Under the pieces are notes generated by a model that saw only the letters and a list, made by a program, of their open reading frames with translations, did not search any database and was not told where the DNA came from. A DNA stretch of 44,238 bases from a virus, in IMG/VR virus record IMGVR_UViG_3300017991_000029, positions 1-44,238 of that record, one strand, 5' to 3'. How positions within the stretch are numbered: the first letter of the stretch is position 1; each line of letters opens with the position of its first letter. This document shows, in pieces, positions 6,248 to 13,775 of the stretch. The position numbers were made by a program, and so were the translations under genes.

Positions 6248-8009
6248 GAAAATGGCAGTTAAATACTGCTACCGTCCGAATGAAGTAACTCAAGAAGATT
6301 CATTTGACGATCCCGGCCTGAATGTCGTGATCGTTTCCCTCTCCCCTCAACAGGACGTGCAGTTTTCCCTCGGTACAGATATAATATTTAATCGATTGAG
6401 GCACCGTGCCGGCATATTTGTGGACATGGCGGTTCACTTAAAGAGCGAGGTCAGGGGGATGCTTGGCAAAGCCCCGGTTCCGGCTTTATACAGTCAGCAT
6501 CCAGTCCGGGACTTTGACATAGTGGGCTTGAGTCTTTATTACGTGGGATCGTTTTTTAATGCGATCCCTTTTTTGCGTTCAGCGAAGATCAAGCTTCTGG
6601 CGGTTAACCGTCTGGACGATCAAGGACCGTTGGTGATTGCCGGAGGAGGAGCGATTACATCAAACCCTGAGCCGTTGGCAGAGTTATTCGACATTATAGT
6701 TATAGGTGACGGAGAAACTCCGGTCGATTGGATTACTGAGAACTGGCAGAAAGTCAAGTCCGGGAAGATCAGTAAAAAGGCGTTCTTGAAGAGAGCGGAC
6801 AAATTGGATTATTTGTATGTCCCTATGCTCAAGACGGATCAGACGGTTAAACATATCCACTGTGAGGACTCGATCGATGATAGCGTTCTGACTCATAATG
6901 ATTTTATTGCCAAGAGCCAGAATAAGGTTCTGGAGATCATCCGGGGATGTTATTATAAGTGTAATTTCTGCCAGTTGTCGTTTCTTAAAAGTAAAGCTGT
7001 CCCGGCAAGCCCAGAGCGAGTTGTAGAGGCAATCAAGACATATCCGAAGGGTGCTTCTGTTTATCCTTTCGCTCCAGACGAGTGTAGCTATAAGCATTAC
7101 GACAAGATTCTGGCTAATATCGGAGATCGGATGCTGTACCGATATAACCAGAGGATCAATAGTTTTGCCAAGTCAGGGACAAGCAGGCAGAGCCTTAATG
7201 ACTATCGAGTAGCTTTCGGCTTGGATGGCGTGTCTCAGAGGGTAAGAGATGTATTGAAAAAGCAGATCACTCTGGAGGAGATCGAAACCGCGTTCCGGAA
7301 GGCTTTCATGAATTTTGATGTCATTAAGTGTAATATGGTGATTGCTTTCCCTTTTGAAACTCCGGAAGATTGGGACGAGTTCGACGAGTGGCTTCTCCAC
7401 ATCCTTGAAATGAGGCGAGAGGTTTCTCCGGATAAGACTCTGACAGTTCAAGAGGCGATCGATGCTAAGGAGTATTATCAAGGCGGAGGCAAGAAAAACC
7501 TGAAAGAGCTGTATGGTAAGGAAAAATTTATTATGTTTCATATAGCGCCGACTCCATTCACTCCTGAGCCGCATACTCCAATGGAATATATGGGGATCGG
7601 GGATGTCGAATATGCCTCAAGACGTTTAATGGCGATCCAGAAGAAGGCTCTGGCTGATTATGGCATGGTGAAGGTTCAAGGTCTCAACAGTCGGCAGAAT
7701 ATCCAGACTTCCACAGCTATCAAGCATAGTGGAAGGGAATTGCTCAACGTCTTTTATAATATAGGCGCAGTCAATGGGAAGTGTAACGAGCAAGGTATCA
7801 GCGGTATGTATGAAGTTTTCTTCCGGACTGCAAGAAAGTTGAAAATTGATCTCCGTAAATGTTATGCTGATAAAGACCCGAAGTGGCAGGCTCCATACAG
7901 ATTTATTCAGACAGGCAATGAGAGCCTGAAAGATCGGCGTCGATCTCAGATGATTAAAACAATCAAGGGCTGGAATGGCGAACGGAAAAAACGGAAAAGA
8001 TCCTCTTGA
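6219..8009 (+). CDS. Cobalamin-binding-type radical SAM enzyme
   Basis: This 596-residue protein has GGAGG (6208-6212) 6 bases before ATG 6219. The later ATG at 6252 has no such site. The N-terminal half resembles B12-binding domains: PVRDFDIVGLSL, VIAGGGAITSNPEPLAELFD and IGDGE. Cys244-x3-Cys248-x2-Cys251 (CYYKCNFC) is the radical SAM iron-sulphur motif. Downstream VAFGLDGVSQRVRDVL and NMVIAFPFETPEDW resemble the TIM-barrel part of YgiQ/TIGR03960-type enzymes. The reaction is unknown; radical methylation or rearrangement are typical of the class. It overlaps the small terminase start by 35 bases. The C-terminus is very basic (GERKKRKRSS), compatible with a nucleic-acid substrate. Confidence 0.88.
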   Translation: MITQWLKKNKKMAVKYCYRPNEVTQEDSFDDPGLNVVIVSLSPQQDVQFSLGTDIIFNRLRHRAGIFVDMAVHLKSEVRGMLGKAPVPALYSQHPVRDFDIVGLSLYYVGSFFNAIPFLRSAKIKLLAVNRLDDQGPLVIAGGGAITSNPEPLAELFDIIVIGDGETPVDWITENWQKVKSGKISKKAFLKRADKLDYLYVPMLKTDQTVKHIHCEDSIDDSVLTHNDFIAKSQNKVLEIIRGCYYKCNFCQLSFLKSKAVPASPERVVEAIKTYPKGASVYPFAPDECSYKHYDKILANIGDRMLYRYNQRINSFAKSGTSRQSLNDYRVAFGLDGVSQRVRDVLKKQITLEEIETAFRKAFMNFDVIKCNMVIAFPFETPEDWDEFDEWLLHILEMRREVSPDKTLTVQEAIDAKEYYQGGGKKNLKELYGKEKFIMFHIAPTPFTPEPHTPMEYMGIGDVEYASRRLMAIQKKALADYGMVKVQGLNSRQNIQTSTAIKHSGRELLNVFYNIGAVNGKCNEQGISGMYEVFFRTARKLKIDLRKCYADKDPKWQAPYRFIQTGNESLKDRRRSQMIKTIKGWNGERKKRKRSS

Positions 8010-8625
8010 TGCCGCTCTTGATGCGGTAAATAAGGGTGGTCGGCCTAAGATAGAAATTGATCGAGAACAATTTGAAAAGCTGTGCGGTCTCCAAGCTACT
8101 CAGGAGGAAATCGCTGGCTGGTTTCATTGTTCACACGATACAATTCAGGCTCGCTGTATTGAATGGTATGGAGAGGGGTTTTCCGTAGTCTTAAAAAAGG
8201 TCGGGGTAAGCGGGAAAATCAGTCTCCGCCGTCTCCAGTATCAGAAGGCTCAGGAAGGGAATACATCTATGCTGATCTGGCTCGGCAAACAGTGGCTTAA
8301 CCAGCAGGATACTATACCGCCAGACACAAGCAATCAGCAGGGGCAGATTATCAGCGAGATTGACGACATGGTTCAGCGTGCAGATTTGAAGGGTGGTAAC
8401 AATGGGAAGAAGAAAAAAGCTAATGGATCGGGCAAGAAGAATGGCAAGAGTAACGGATCAAAGGGTAATGGATCGACTAAGAAGAAGAATTGCAAAAATG
8501 GCAAAAAGCCCACTGTTAAGAAAACTGCCAAAAAATCAAAGCCTGTCAGTCGCAAGGTAGTGAAGAAGAAGAAAGTCTCTAAAGTCAAGAAGAAGAAAAC
8601 AAAATCTCTTGACGTACCAGTATAG
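7975..8625 (+). CDS. terS: Terminase small subunit-like HTH protein with lysine-rich tail
   Basis: This 216-residue protein has GGRPKIEIDREQFEKLCGL, then a helix-turn-helix (ATQEEIAGWFHCSHDTIQ), then RLQYQKAQEGNTSMLIWLGKQWL. That is the usual small-terminase/packaging HTH layout, and it sits directly upstream of the large subunit. It would recognise the packaging site on phage DNA. The last ~85 residues are unusual: repeated NGSGKKNGKSNGS-type Gly/Ser/Lys blocks and then runs of KKTAKK and KKKK, like histone H1 or bacterial H1-like proteins. Internal repeats in this tail could vary in length by slippage. Confidence 0.82.
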   Translation: MANGKNGKDPLDAALDAVNKGGRPKIEIDREQFEKLCGLQATQEEIAGWFHCSHDTIQARCIEWYGEGFSVVLKKVGVSGKISLRRLQYQKAQEGNTSMLIWLGKQWLNQQDTIPPDTSNQQGQIISEIDDMVQRADLKGGNNGKKKKANGSGKKNGKSNGSKGNGSTKKKNCKNGKKPTVKKTAKKSKPVSRKVVKKKKVSKVKKKKTKSLDVPV

Positions 8626-8633
8626 CGGGGAAT

Positions 8634-9851
8634 ATGGAGTTATCACCGAAGCAAGCGTGGAGCGTTAAGGAGGCTCAAGCCAGATTGAATATCTGGGAGG
8701 GGTCAGTCCGGGCATCCAAGACAGTGGCCTCAATCATCAGGTTCATACAATTCGTTGGCAGAGAAGCCGGTAAGGGTGTTATCCCTATGGTCGGCAAGAC
8801 AGAGCGGACGTTAAAGACGAACATTCTCGATCCTATGAAAACGCTCTGTGGGCGGTCGTTCCATTACTCAATGGGAAATCATACAGCATGGCTATTCGGC
8901 AGGGAACTGGCTTTATACGGTGCCTCTGATGAACGAGCAGAGCAGAAGATCAGGGGATTAACAGCGGCAGGAGCATACGGAGATGAAATCACTCTCTGGC
9001 CGGAATCATTCTATCAGATGCTACTATCCAGAATGTCTGTGGAGGGTGCCAAGTTTTTCGGAACAACGAATCCGGACAATCCATTTCATTGGTTCAAGAC
9101 CGGGACGCTTGATAGAGCGGAAGTCCTTGACCTGTTTCATGCTCATTTTTTAATTGACGATAATCCGTTTCTCGATCCTATGTTTGTCGTATCATTGAAG
9201 AAGGAATATACAGGCGTCTGGTATGAGCGCATGATTGAAGGTAAGTGGGTTATGGCAGAAGGAGCGGTTTATCCGTTTTTTGATAAACGATCTGGAAGGT
9301 GCGTCATTAAAAGACATCCCGCCAAAGCCGATTATTATTTTGCCGCTTGTGATTATGGCACTGAAAACGCATTTGTCATGTTGCTGTTCGGTGTCAATGA
9401 GAGGACGAAACCCAGAGTTTGGTGCGAGCGTGAATACTACTATTCAGGCAGAGACGAGCGGAAGCAGAAAACCGATGTTGAATATTCAGCCGACATGGAC
9501 GACTTCTTCGGCGATATTCGTCCTCGCGTTATATACGTTGATCCGTCAGCCTCCTCATTCATTGCGGAATTGAAGCATAAGTATGTCGTTAAACATGCAG
9601 ATAATGACGTGGCTAACGGAATCCGGACTCAATCCAGAATGCTGAAAACTGGAGAGTATGCGATCTGTGAGTGTTGCGAGCATACGATTGAAGAGTATGG
9701 CGGTTATGTCTGGGATGCGAAAGCGGCGCTCATAGGAGAGGATAAGCCAATCAAGAAGAACGACCATTGCAAGGATGCCGAGAGGTATGGTCTCCATACT
9801 CAATTCGGAGACAGTAAGAAATATTTGTTAAATAGACTTGTAACCATGTGA
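8634..9851 (+). CDS. terL: Terminase large subunit
   Basis: This 405-residue protein is preceded by GGGGAA. The ATPase carries WEGSVRASKT at 21-30 (Walker A), GAYGDEITLW (Walker B with the catalytic Glu) and GTTNPDNPFHW (coupling motif). The C-terminal nuclease shows ACDYGTENAF, VIYVDPSAS and DHCKDAERYGLH, with the metal-binding Asp residues of the RNase H-like fold. It pumps DNA into the prohead through the portal and cuts it. The family is the PBSX/Terminase_6-like group. The length is typical. It forms a cassette with the small subunit and portal. Confidence 0.95.
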   Translation: MELSPKQAWSVKEAQARLNIWEGSVRASKTVASIIRFIQFVGREAGKGVIPMVGKTERTLKTNILDPMKTLCGRSFHYSMGNHTAWLFGRELALYGASDERAEQKIRGLTAAGAYGDEITLWPESFYQMLLSRMSVEGAKFFGTTNPDNPFHWFKTGTLDRAEVLDLFHAHFLIDDNPFLDPMFVVSLKKEYTGVWYERMIEGKWVMAEGAVYPFFDKRSGRCVIKRHPAKADYYFAACDYGTENAFVMLLFGVNERTKPRVWCEREYYYSGRDERKQKTDVEYSADMDDFFGDIRPRVIYVDPSASSFIAELKHKYVVKHADNDVANGIRTQSRMLKTGEYAICECCEHTIEEYGGYVWDAKAALIGEDKPIKKNDHCKDAERYGLHTQFGDSKKYLLNRLVTM

Positions 9852-9866
9852 CGAAAGGGTATAGCC

Positions 9867-10412
9867 ATGCACATCGAGATTGACATTAAGGATAACCTTA
9901 TTGACAAGTGGGGAACTCTCATTATCGCACCAGTGGCGTATGATATTGAGAACTCTGTGATCTTAACTCCCGGCTTTGAGTATCGTGTAGAAGAAGGAAA
10001 GCCGACAATTCAGATTAATGTTGGAAATAAAGCTGTCAATGGTGTAGCGGTTAAGAAGGATAGTCTGCTTGATGTAGATAATTTTTGCCTTTACTGCCAG
10101 AAGCCCTTTGCGGAAGAGCGGTTTGAGCGCCACCTTGAGAACAGCCCTGATTGCTACATAAAAGAAATAATGAATCATGGCCAGCCAGAAGATATGTTGA
10201 TCTGCAACTATTGCGGTAAAGAGGTTCAGCGGAAAAGCTATATGGATCATTATAATTCTGAGGAATGCCAGAGGTCAGACGATCTTGATATGGGCGGCTA
10301 TACTGAATGTAAGTATTGCCAGCAGATGATCCCGAATACTCATTACTCCAATCATATTGCCAGACATGAGAACAATGTCCCGGCAGAGGAAGGGAAGAAG
10401 GATGCAAAGTAG
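9867..10412 (+). CDS. Protein with three C2H2/C2HC-like zinc fingers, between terminase and portal
   Basis: This 181-residue protein has GAAAGGG upstream of ATG 9867. Residues 1-70 look like a beta-rich domain (IEIDIKDNLIDKWGTLIIAP). Then come three finger-like repeats: CLYCQKPF...H...C, CNYCGKEV...H...C and CKYCQQMI...H...H, each about 22-25 residues with Cys-x2-Cys. This is an unusual eukaryote-like arrangement for a phage structural block. A role in packaging or head assembly is suggested only by position. Confidence 0.85.
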   Translation: MHIEIDIKDNLIDKWGTLIIAPVAYDIENSVILTPGFEYRVEEGKPTIQINVGNKAVNGVAVKKDSLLDVDNFCLYCQKPFAEERFERHLENSPDCYIKEIMNHGQPEDMLICNYCGKEVQRKSYMDHYNSEECQRSDDLDMGGYTECKYCQQMIPNTHYSNHIARHENNVPAEEGKKDAK

Positions 10413-10671
10413 TCCATATTCCAACACCAGCAACAATGGGCTGGCGATCTATTTTATTGCCGTTGCAATTTGCTGTATTGTTATTGTGGCGGCTCTCAAG
10501 ATGTCAGAGCCGATACAGGAAGTGTACGTTCCGCTCCATATCAATCTGAGAGCGGACTTGTATTCTATCGTAGAAATTGATACAATCTATACAGACGATT
10601 TCAGCTATAAACGGATCAGATACCGGAATCTGCCTCATAGCAACCACATTAACAAAGGGGTAGGAAAATGA
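10402..10671 (+). CDS. Small single-pass membrane or signal-anchor protein
   Basis: This 89-residue protein starts at ATG 10402 behind a purine-rich GGAAGGGAAGAAGG site and overlaps the zinc-finger gene by 11 bases. A hydrophobic helix runs from about 14 to 32 (LAIYFIAVAICCIVIVAAL). It is followed by a beta-rich outer part with many Tyr and Ile. An earlier in-frame ATG at 10357 lies inside the upstream gene and is not preferred. Its presence between terminase and portal is odd, and no function can be assigned. Confidence 0.72.
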   Translation: MQSSPYSNTSNNGLAIYFIAVAICCIVIVAALKMSEPIQEVYVPLHINLRADLYSIVEIDTIYTDDFSYKRIRYRNLPHSNHINKGVGK

Positions 10672-12047
10672 CGAATAAATCTCCTTCGGAAGTGTTGAGG
10701 GCTTCCGGAATGAACGTACCAGAAGGTAAAACGGCAACACACGTGGACGGTTGGGTTAATTTCCTGACTGGTCTTGGTCTTGCCCAGCGTGACAAAAAGA
10801 AGAATACAATCTTTTCTGCTGACGGTGCCCTGGACTCCACGACCTTGGCGGAACTTTATAGAACAGACGGATTCAGCAAGAAAATTGTCGATCTGCCTGT
10901 TTATGAAATGCTCCGAGAGGGCTTTGAAGTAACAGGCGATACAGATAATGAGATAATCAACTATCTGGACGATCGGCAGTTGAATAAGGCTCTGTGGAAT
11001 TTCCTCACAGCGGACGGCTTATTCGGCGGAGCAATCCTTATACTTGGGTTAAACGACGGTGGCAAGCTGGAAGAGGAGTTGGATTTAAAGAGCCTGCAGT
11101 CAATCGACTGGTTCCGCGTCTACAACAGAAACTCAGTCAACAAGACAAACAGTAAAGTCACCGATCCGGAAAATCCCAGATTCGGTCTGACTTACCTGTA
11201 TGAAATCAATCCGAAAAGCGGATCGCCGTATAAGGTGCATTGGTCAAGGGTAATCGAACTCTCTGGTAGACCGATTCCCAGTGAATCTCTCAGCGCTCAA
11301 AATCAAGGGTGGGGTGACTCTGTGTTACTTGCGGCGTATGAGGCTTGCCGCAGTCTTGGCTCGATCTATTCCTATACAGAATCCATTATTGACGATTTTG
11401 TCACGACCATTATTTCTATGAAGGGTCTGGCTGATGCTATCGCAATGGGCAGAGAGAATGATCTCTATACTCGGCTACAGGTAATGGACATGGGGAAGTC
11501 CTTAATGTCAACCTTGTTGCTGGACGAGGAAGAATCATTTGAAAAGAAAACATCGACTGTAACCGGCCTGAGTGAATTGATCGATCGGTTTGTGGATCGC
11601 CTTAGTAGCCAGACCGGTATTCCTGTGCGTGTTCTCATGGGGAAACAGTCCGGTGGCCTGAATAATGAAGGTCAGGGCGAGACAAGAGACTGGTACGATA
11701 AGATTGCGGCACGTCAGCGTGAACAGTTACAGCCAATATTAGAGCGGATCATAGAACTTGCCATGATTTGCAGTCAAGGACCGACTCAGGGAAAAGAGAT
11801 CGAGAATTGGGCTATCGAGTTCAAGCCTCTGTGGCAGATGTCAGAGAAAGAGGAGGCCGAGGTTCGCAAGATTCAGGCTGAAACCGATCAGGTTTATATT
11901 GATTCAGGTGTTCTGGCTCCTGAAGAAGTTACGCTCTCCAGATTCGGCGGAGACAGCTATTCAACAGAGACCACATTGATTTTAGAGCCGGATCAGATCA
12001 GGGCAAATCTCAAGGGTAATCCTGAACCTACTGCTGACGAAGATTAA
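10668..12047 (+). CDS. Portal protein (DUF1073 / HI1409-type)
   Basis: This 459-residue protein overlaps the previous stop (ATGA). The signature of the family is visible as IPVRVLMGKQSGGLNNEGQ, then RDWYDKIAARQREQLQPILERI at about 320-365. The N-terminus has LYRTDGFSKKIVDLPVYEMLREG, also typical. Portals form a dodecameric ring at one capsid vertex through which DNA enters. Its place directly between terminase and the MuF-like gene supports the call. The length is normal. Confidence 0.92.
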   Translation: MTNKSPSEVLRASGMNVPEGKTATHVDGWVNFLTGLGLAQRDKKKNTIFSADGALDSTTLAELYRTDGFSKKIVDLPVYEMLREGFEVTGDTDNEIINYLDDRQLNKALWNFLTADGLFGGAILILGLNDGGKLEEELDLKSLQSIDWFRVYNRNSVNKTNSKVTDPENPRFGLTYLYEINPKSGSPYKVHWSRVIELSGRPIPSESLSAQNQGWGDSVLLAAYEACRSLGSIYSYTESIIDDFVTTIISMKGLADAIAMGRENDLYTRLQVMDMGKSLMSTLLLDEEESFEKKTSTVTGLSELIDRFVDRLSSQTGIPVRVLMGKQSGGLNNEGQGETRDWYDKIAARQREQLQPILERIIELAMICSQGPTQGKEIENWAIEFKPLWQMSEKEEAEVRKIQAETDQVYIDSGVLAPEEVTLSRFGGDSYSTETTLILEPDQIRANLKGNPEPTADED

Positions 12048-12058
12048 GGGGGTTATTA

Positions 12059-13099
12059 ATGCCAACTCCGAAAAAGAATGAATCTGAAAACGCATTTGTT
12101 CAGCGGTGTATTTCATTCGTTGTGAAGAATGAGGGGAAAAAGCCGGATCAGGCTTATGCTATCTGTAAAGGTCTATGGGATAAGAGTCAGAAGGATGTAA
12201 ATTCTGATAGCGTCCCATACGTCAAGAAAAATAGCACCCTTGAATATCTCAACGAGAGGAAGGCCGCAGGCGATTCCAGATTCAAGCGATCCAGAAGGAG
12301 AAAGCCCCCAAGGATGTTGCACCCTGTATCGATCGAGCGATCTTATCAGTCATTACTTCTGTCAATGGTTAATGAATGGCAGAAGATCACCAGTGAGACG
12401 CTTGAGGGCTTAATTCCACTATTGGCAAAGGAGGCCAGACAGGATCAATGGTCAGAAGGTGCCGAGCGGCTTATAGCGCAGTTGAGATTGAAGATCGAGG
12501 AAAAGCCGTTTCCTATCAATACCGTCTCTCAGCAAATAGGAGAGCGGACAGCAGAGTGGAATGATAAACAGTGGCGTAAGGTTATGAAGGCTACCCTGGG
12601 CGTTGACATCCTACAGTCTCAGCCTTGGTTGAAGGATCAGTTGAACAACTTTGTAAGTCAGAATGTGACGTTAATCAAGGATCTACAGTCTCAGACGCTG
12701 GATCGGATCGAGGGAACTGTCCAGAGAGGCTTTGCTCAAGGTCTCCGGCATGAGGAGATCATGAAACAGATTGTCGGTCGTGATAAGAGCGTTTTCAGCA
12801 AAGCGAAGAGCAGGGCGAGGCTTATTGCAAGAGATCAGGTCTCCAAGTTAAATGGCAATCTGACGAGGTTGAAGCAAAAAGAGATCGGTGTTACTCATTA
12901 CATCTGGCGCACATCTGAGGACGACAGGGTAAGGCCGACTCATAGAGCGAATAACGGGAAGATTTTCTCATGGGATGATCCACCTATTGAGACTGGACAT
13001 CCCGGACAAGACTATCAGTGCCGTTGTTGGGCGGAAGCATATTTCGGTGAGGAATTTGCGACCGAGGAGCAGATTAAGGCATTCAAGGCGGCGGCATAG
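12059..13099 (+). CDS. Minor head protein, SPP1 gp7 / Mu gpF-like
   Basis: This 346-residue protein has the PF04233-type core at about 215-335: RARLIARDQVSKLNGNLTR, then THYIWRTSEDDRVRPTHRANNGKIF, then HPGQDYQCRCWAEAYFG. The N-terminal 50 residues (ENAFVQRCISFVVKNEGKKPDQAYAICKGLW) look like the small domain often found at the start of such phage proteins. It is a minor capsid component usually near the portal vertex, needed for head morphogenesis. It follows portal directly, as usual. Confidence 0.9.
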   Translation: MPTPKKNESENAFVQRCISFVVKNEGKKPDQAYAICKGLWDKSQKDVNSDSVPYVKKNSTLEYLNERKAAGDSRFKRSRRRKPPRMLHPVSIERSYQSLLLSMVNEWQKITSETLEGLIPLLAKEARQDQWSEGAERLIAQLRLKIEEKPFPINTVSQQIGERTAEWNDKQWRKVMKATLGVDILQSQPWLKDQLNNFVSQNVTLIKDLQSQTLDRIEGTVQRGFAQGLRHEEIMKQIVGRDKSVFSKAKSRARLIARDQVSKLNGNLTRLKQKEIGVTHYIWRTSEDDRVRPTHRANNGKIFSWDDPPIETGHPGQDYQCRCWAEAYFGEEFATEEQIKAFKAAA

Positions 13100-13114
13100 A
13101 GAGGAGTGATTCGC

Positions 13115-13363
13115 GTGAAACAATCGAAACTGGATCGGATATTTAAGTATCTGGAGATTATCGGCCTCAGTAGCGGTTTGCTGTTTGGCTTCTGGCTCAG
13201 AGTGGTCAGGCCGGCATTCCGGCAAATAGTTAAAGAGGAATTGCTCTGGGTTAATACTCTGGCGTCCGAAGTGGCGACTCCAGAACAGTATAAAACTGCC
13301 ATTCTCAAGTTTGAGGCCATGAAGAAAAACGGCGAATACATCCCGGCAAGAGCAAGTAAGTGA
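13115..13363 (+). CDS. Small membrane-associated protein, GTG start
   Basis: This 82-residue frame uses GTG 13115, 8 bases after GGAG (13103-13106). The earlier in-frame GTG at 13106 overlaps that ribosome site. A hydrophobic segment spans about residues 12-28 (LEIIGLSSGLLFGFWL) with basic flanks, and a helical tail follows. It could be a small membrane protein of the head module. No family recognised. Confidence 0.65.
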   Translation: MKQSKLDRIFKYLEIIGLSSGLLFGFWLRVVRPAFRQIVKEELLWVNTLASEVATPEQYKTAILKFEAMKKNGEYIPARASK

Positions 13364-13442
13364 GCATGGGCGAAGCATTGGTGAAGCATTGCTTTAGCAT
13401 TTGGAAGCAAGTAAAGTAAAAGAAGTAAAGGAAACAAATTAA

Positions 13443-13637
13443 ATGACAGCAAACAAGATCAAGATAAACGGCTGTATTTTGGTGTTCCTTGAAAAGATGA
13501 AAGAATATCTGACCGATTACAAAAAGCAAAAATTCACTGGTCAGATCACTTTTGTTCTTCACTGGAGAGACGGAGGAATTGCAAAGACGAATGTCCGGGT
13601 AGAACACGATTTTAACAGAGGGGTTGACAGCGGCTGA
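13443..13637 (+). CDS. Small hypothetical protein
   Basis: This 64-residue protein has AAAGGAAA about 10 bases before ATG 13443. It contains KINGCILVFLEKMKEYLTDYKKQKFTG-type amphipathic helix/strand and then a beta-rich end (ITFVLHWRDGGIAKTNVRV). Its 3' end contains a strong promoter -35 (13624). Similar short proteins often sit between head genes. Function unknown. Confidence 0.65.
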   Translation: MTANKIKINGCILVFLEKMKEYLTDYKKQKFTGQITFVLHWRDGGIAKTNVRVEHDFNRGVDSG

Positions 13638-13652
13638 GAAATAGCTTATACT
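13624..13652 (+). promoter_or_regulatory. Strong consensus promoter before the capsid assembly genes
   Basis: TTGACA (13624-13629), a spacer of exactly 17 and TATACT (13647-13652): a perfect -35 and a 5/6 -10. Predicted start of transcription is near 13659. It begins in the end of the preceding small gene and reads into a hairpin leader in front of the protease/scaffold gene. It is the only strong promoter I see inside the structural block. Confidence 0.82.
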
Positions 13653-13664
13653 TACTATTGGAAG

Positions 13665-13775
13665 ATGTACAATGGTTGCGGTTTCTCGTCTAACGACCTG
13701 AGTAACTCGCCCAAGCAGAGGGCTTCTGATCCTTTCTCTTTTGCTTGGGCATTTTCTTTTAGGAGGCATCCTTGA
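13665..13775 (+). CDS. Possible 36-residue leader ORF
   Basis: An ATG at 13665, with GGAAG right before it, opens a 36-codon frame. Its TGA (13773-13775) overlaps the TTG start of the protease gene, an arrangement that could couple translation. The frame passes through the terminator-like hairpin at 13709-13760. The peptide is Ser/Phe-rich and without a motif. The short distance to the predicted transcription start (about 6 bases) weakens the case. It may be only a by-product of the structured leader. Confidence 0.25.
   Translation: MYNGCGFSSNDLSNSPKQRASDPFSFAWAFSFRRHP
13709..13760 (+). terminator. Terminator-like hairpin (attenuator or end of a small RNA)
   Basis: A perfect 9-bp stem, GCCCAAGCA (13709-13717) with TGCTTGGGC (13742-13750), encloses a loop with a further 4-bp inner stem. 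The stem is followed by the T-rich ATTTTCTTTT. It lies 50-100 bases after the 13624 promoter and ends where the AGGAGG of the protease gene begins. It could stop transcripts as a ~100-nt RNA, attenuate the capsid operon, or respond to an antitermination factor. Confidence 0.7.

Noticed and set aside
7173-7574. Reverse-strand 133-codon frame
   Set aside because: Antisense to the radical SAM gene, which has clear motifs in this region.
13366-13419. 17-codon frame with repeated GAAGCATTG words
   Set aside because: No ribosome site and no motif; the short repeat is noted only as local simple sequence.
13305-13769. Reverse-strand 154-codon frame
   Set aside because: It lies antisense to the 13443 gene and the promoter-hairpin leader, has no ribosome site or motif, and its composition is that of a shadow frame.
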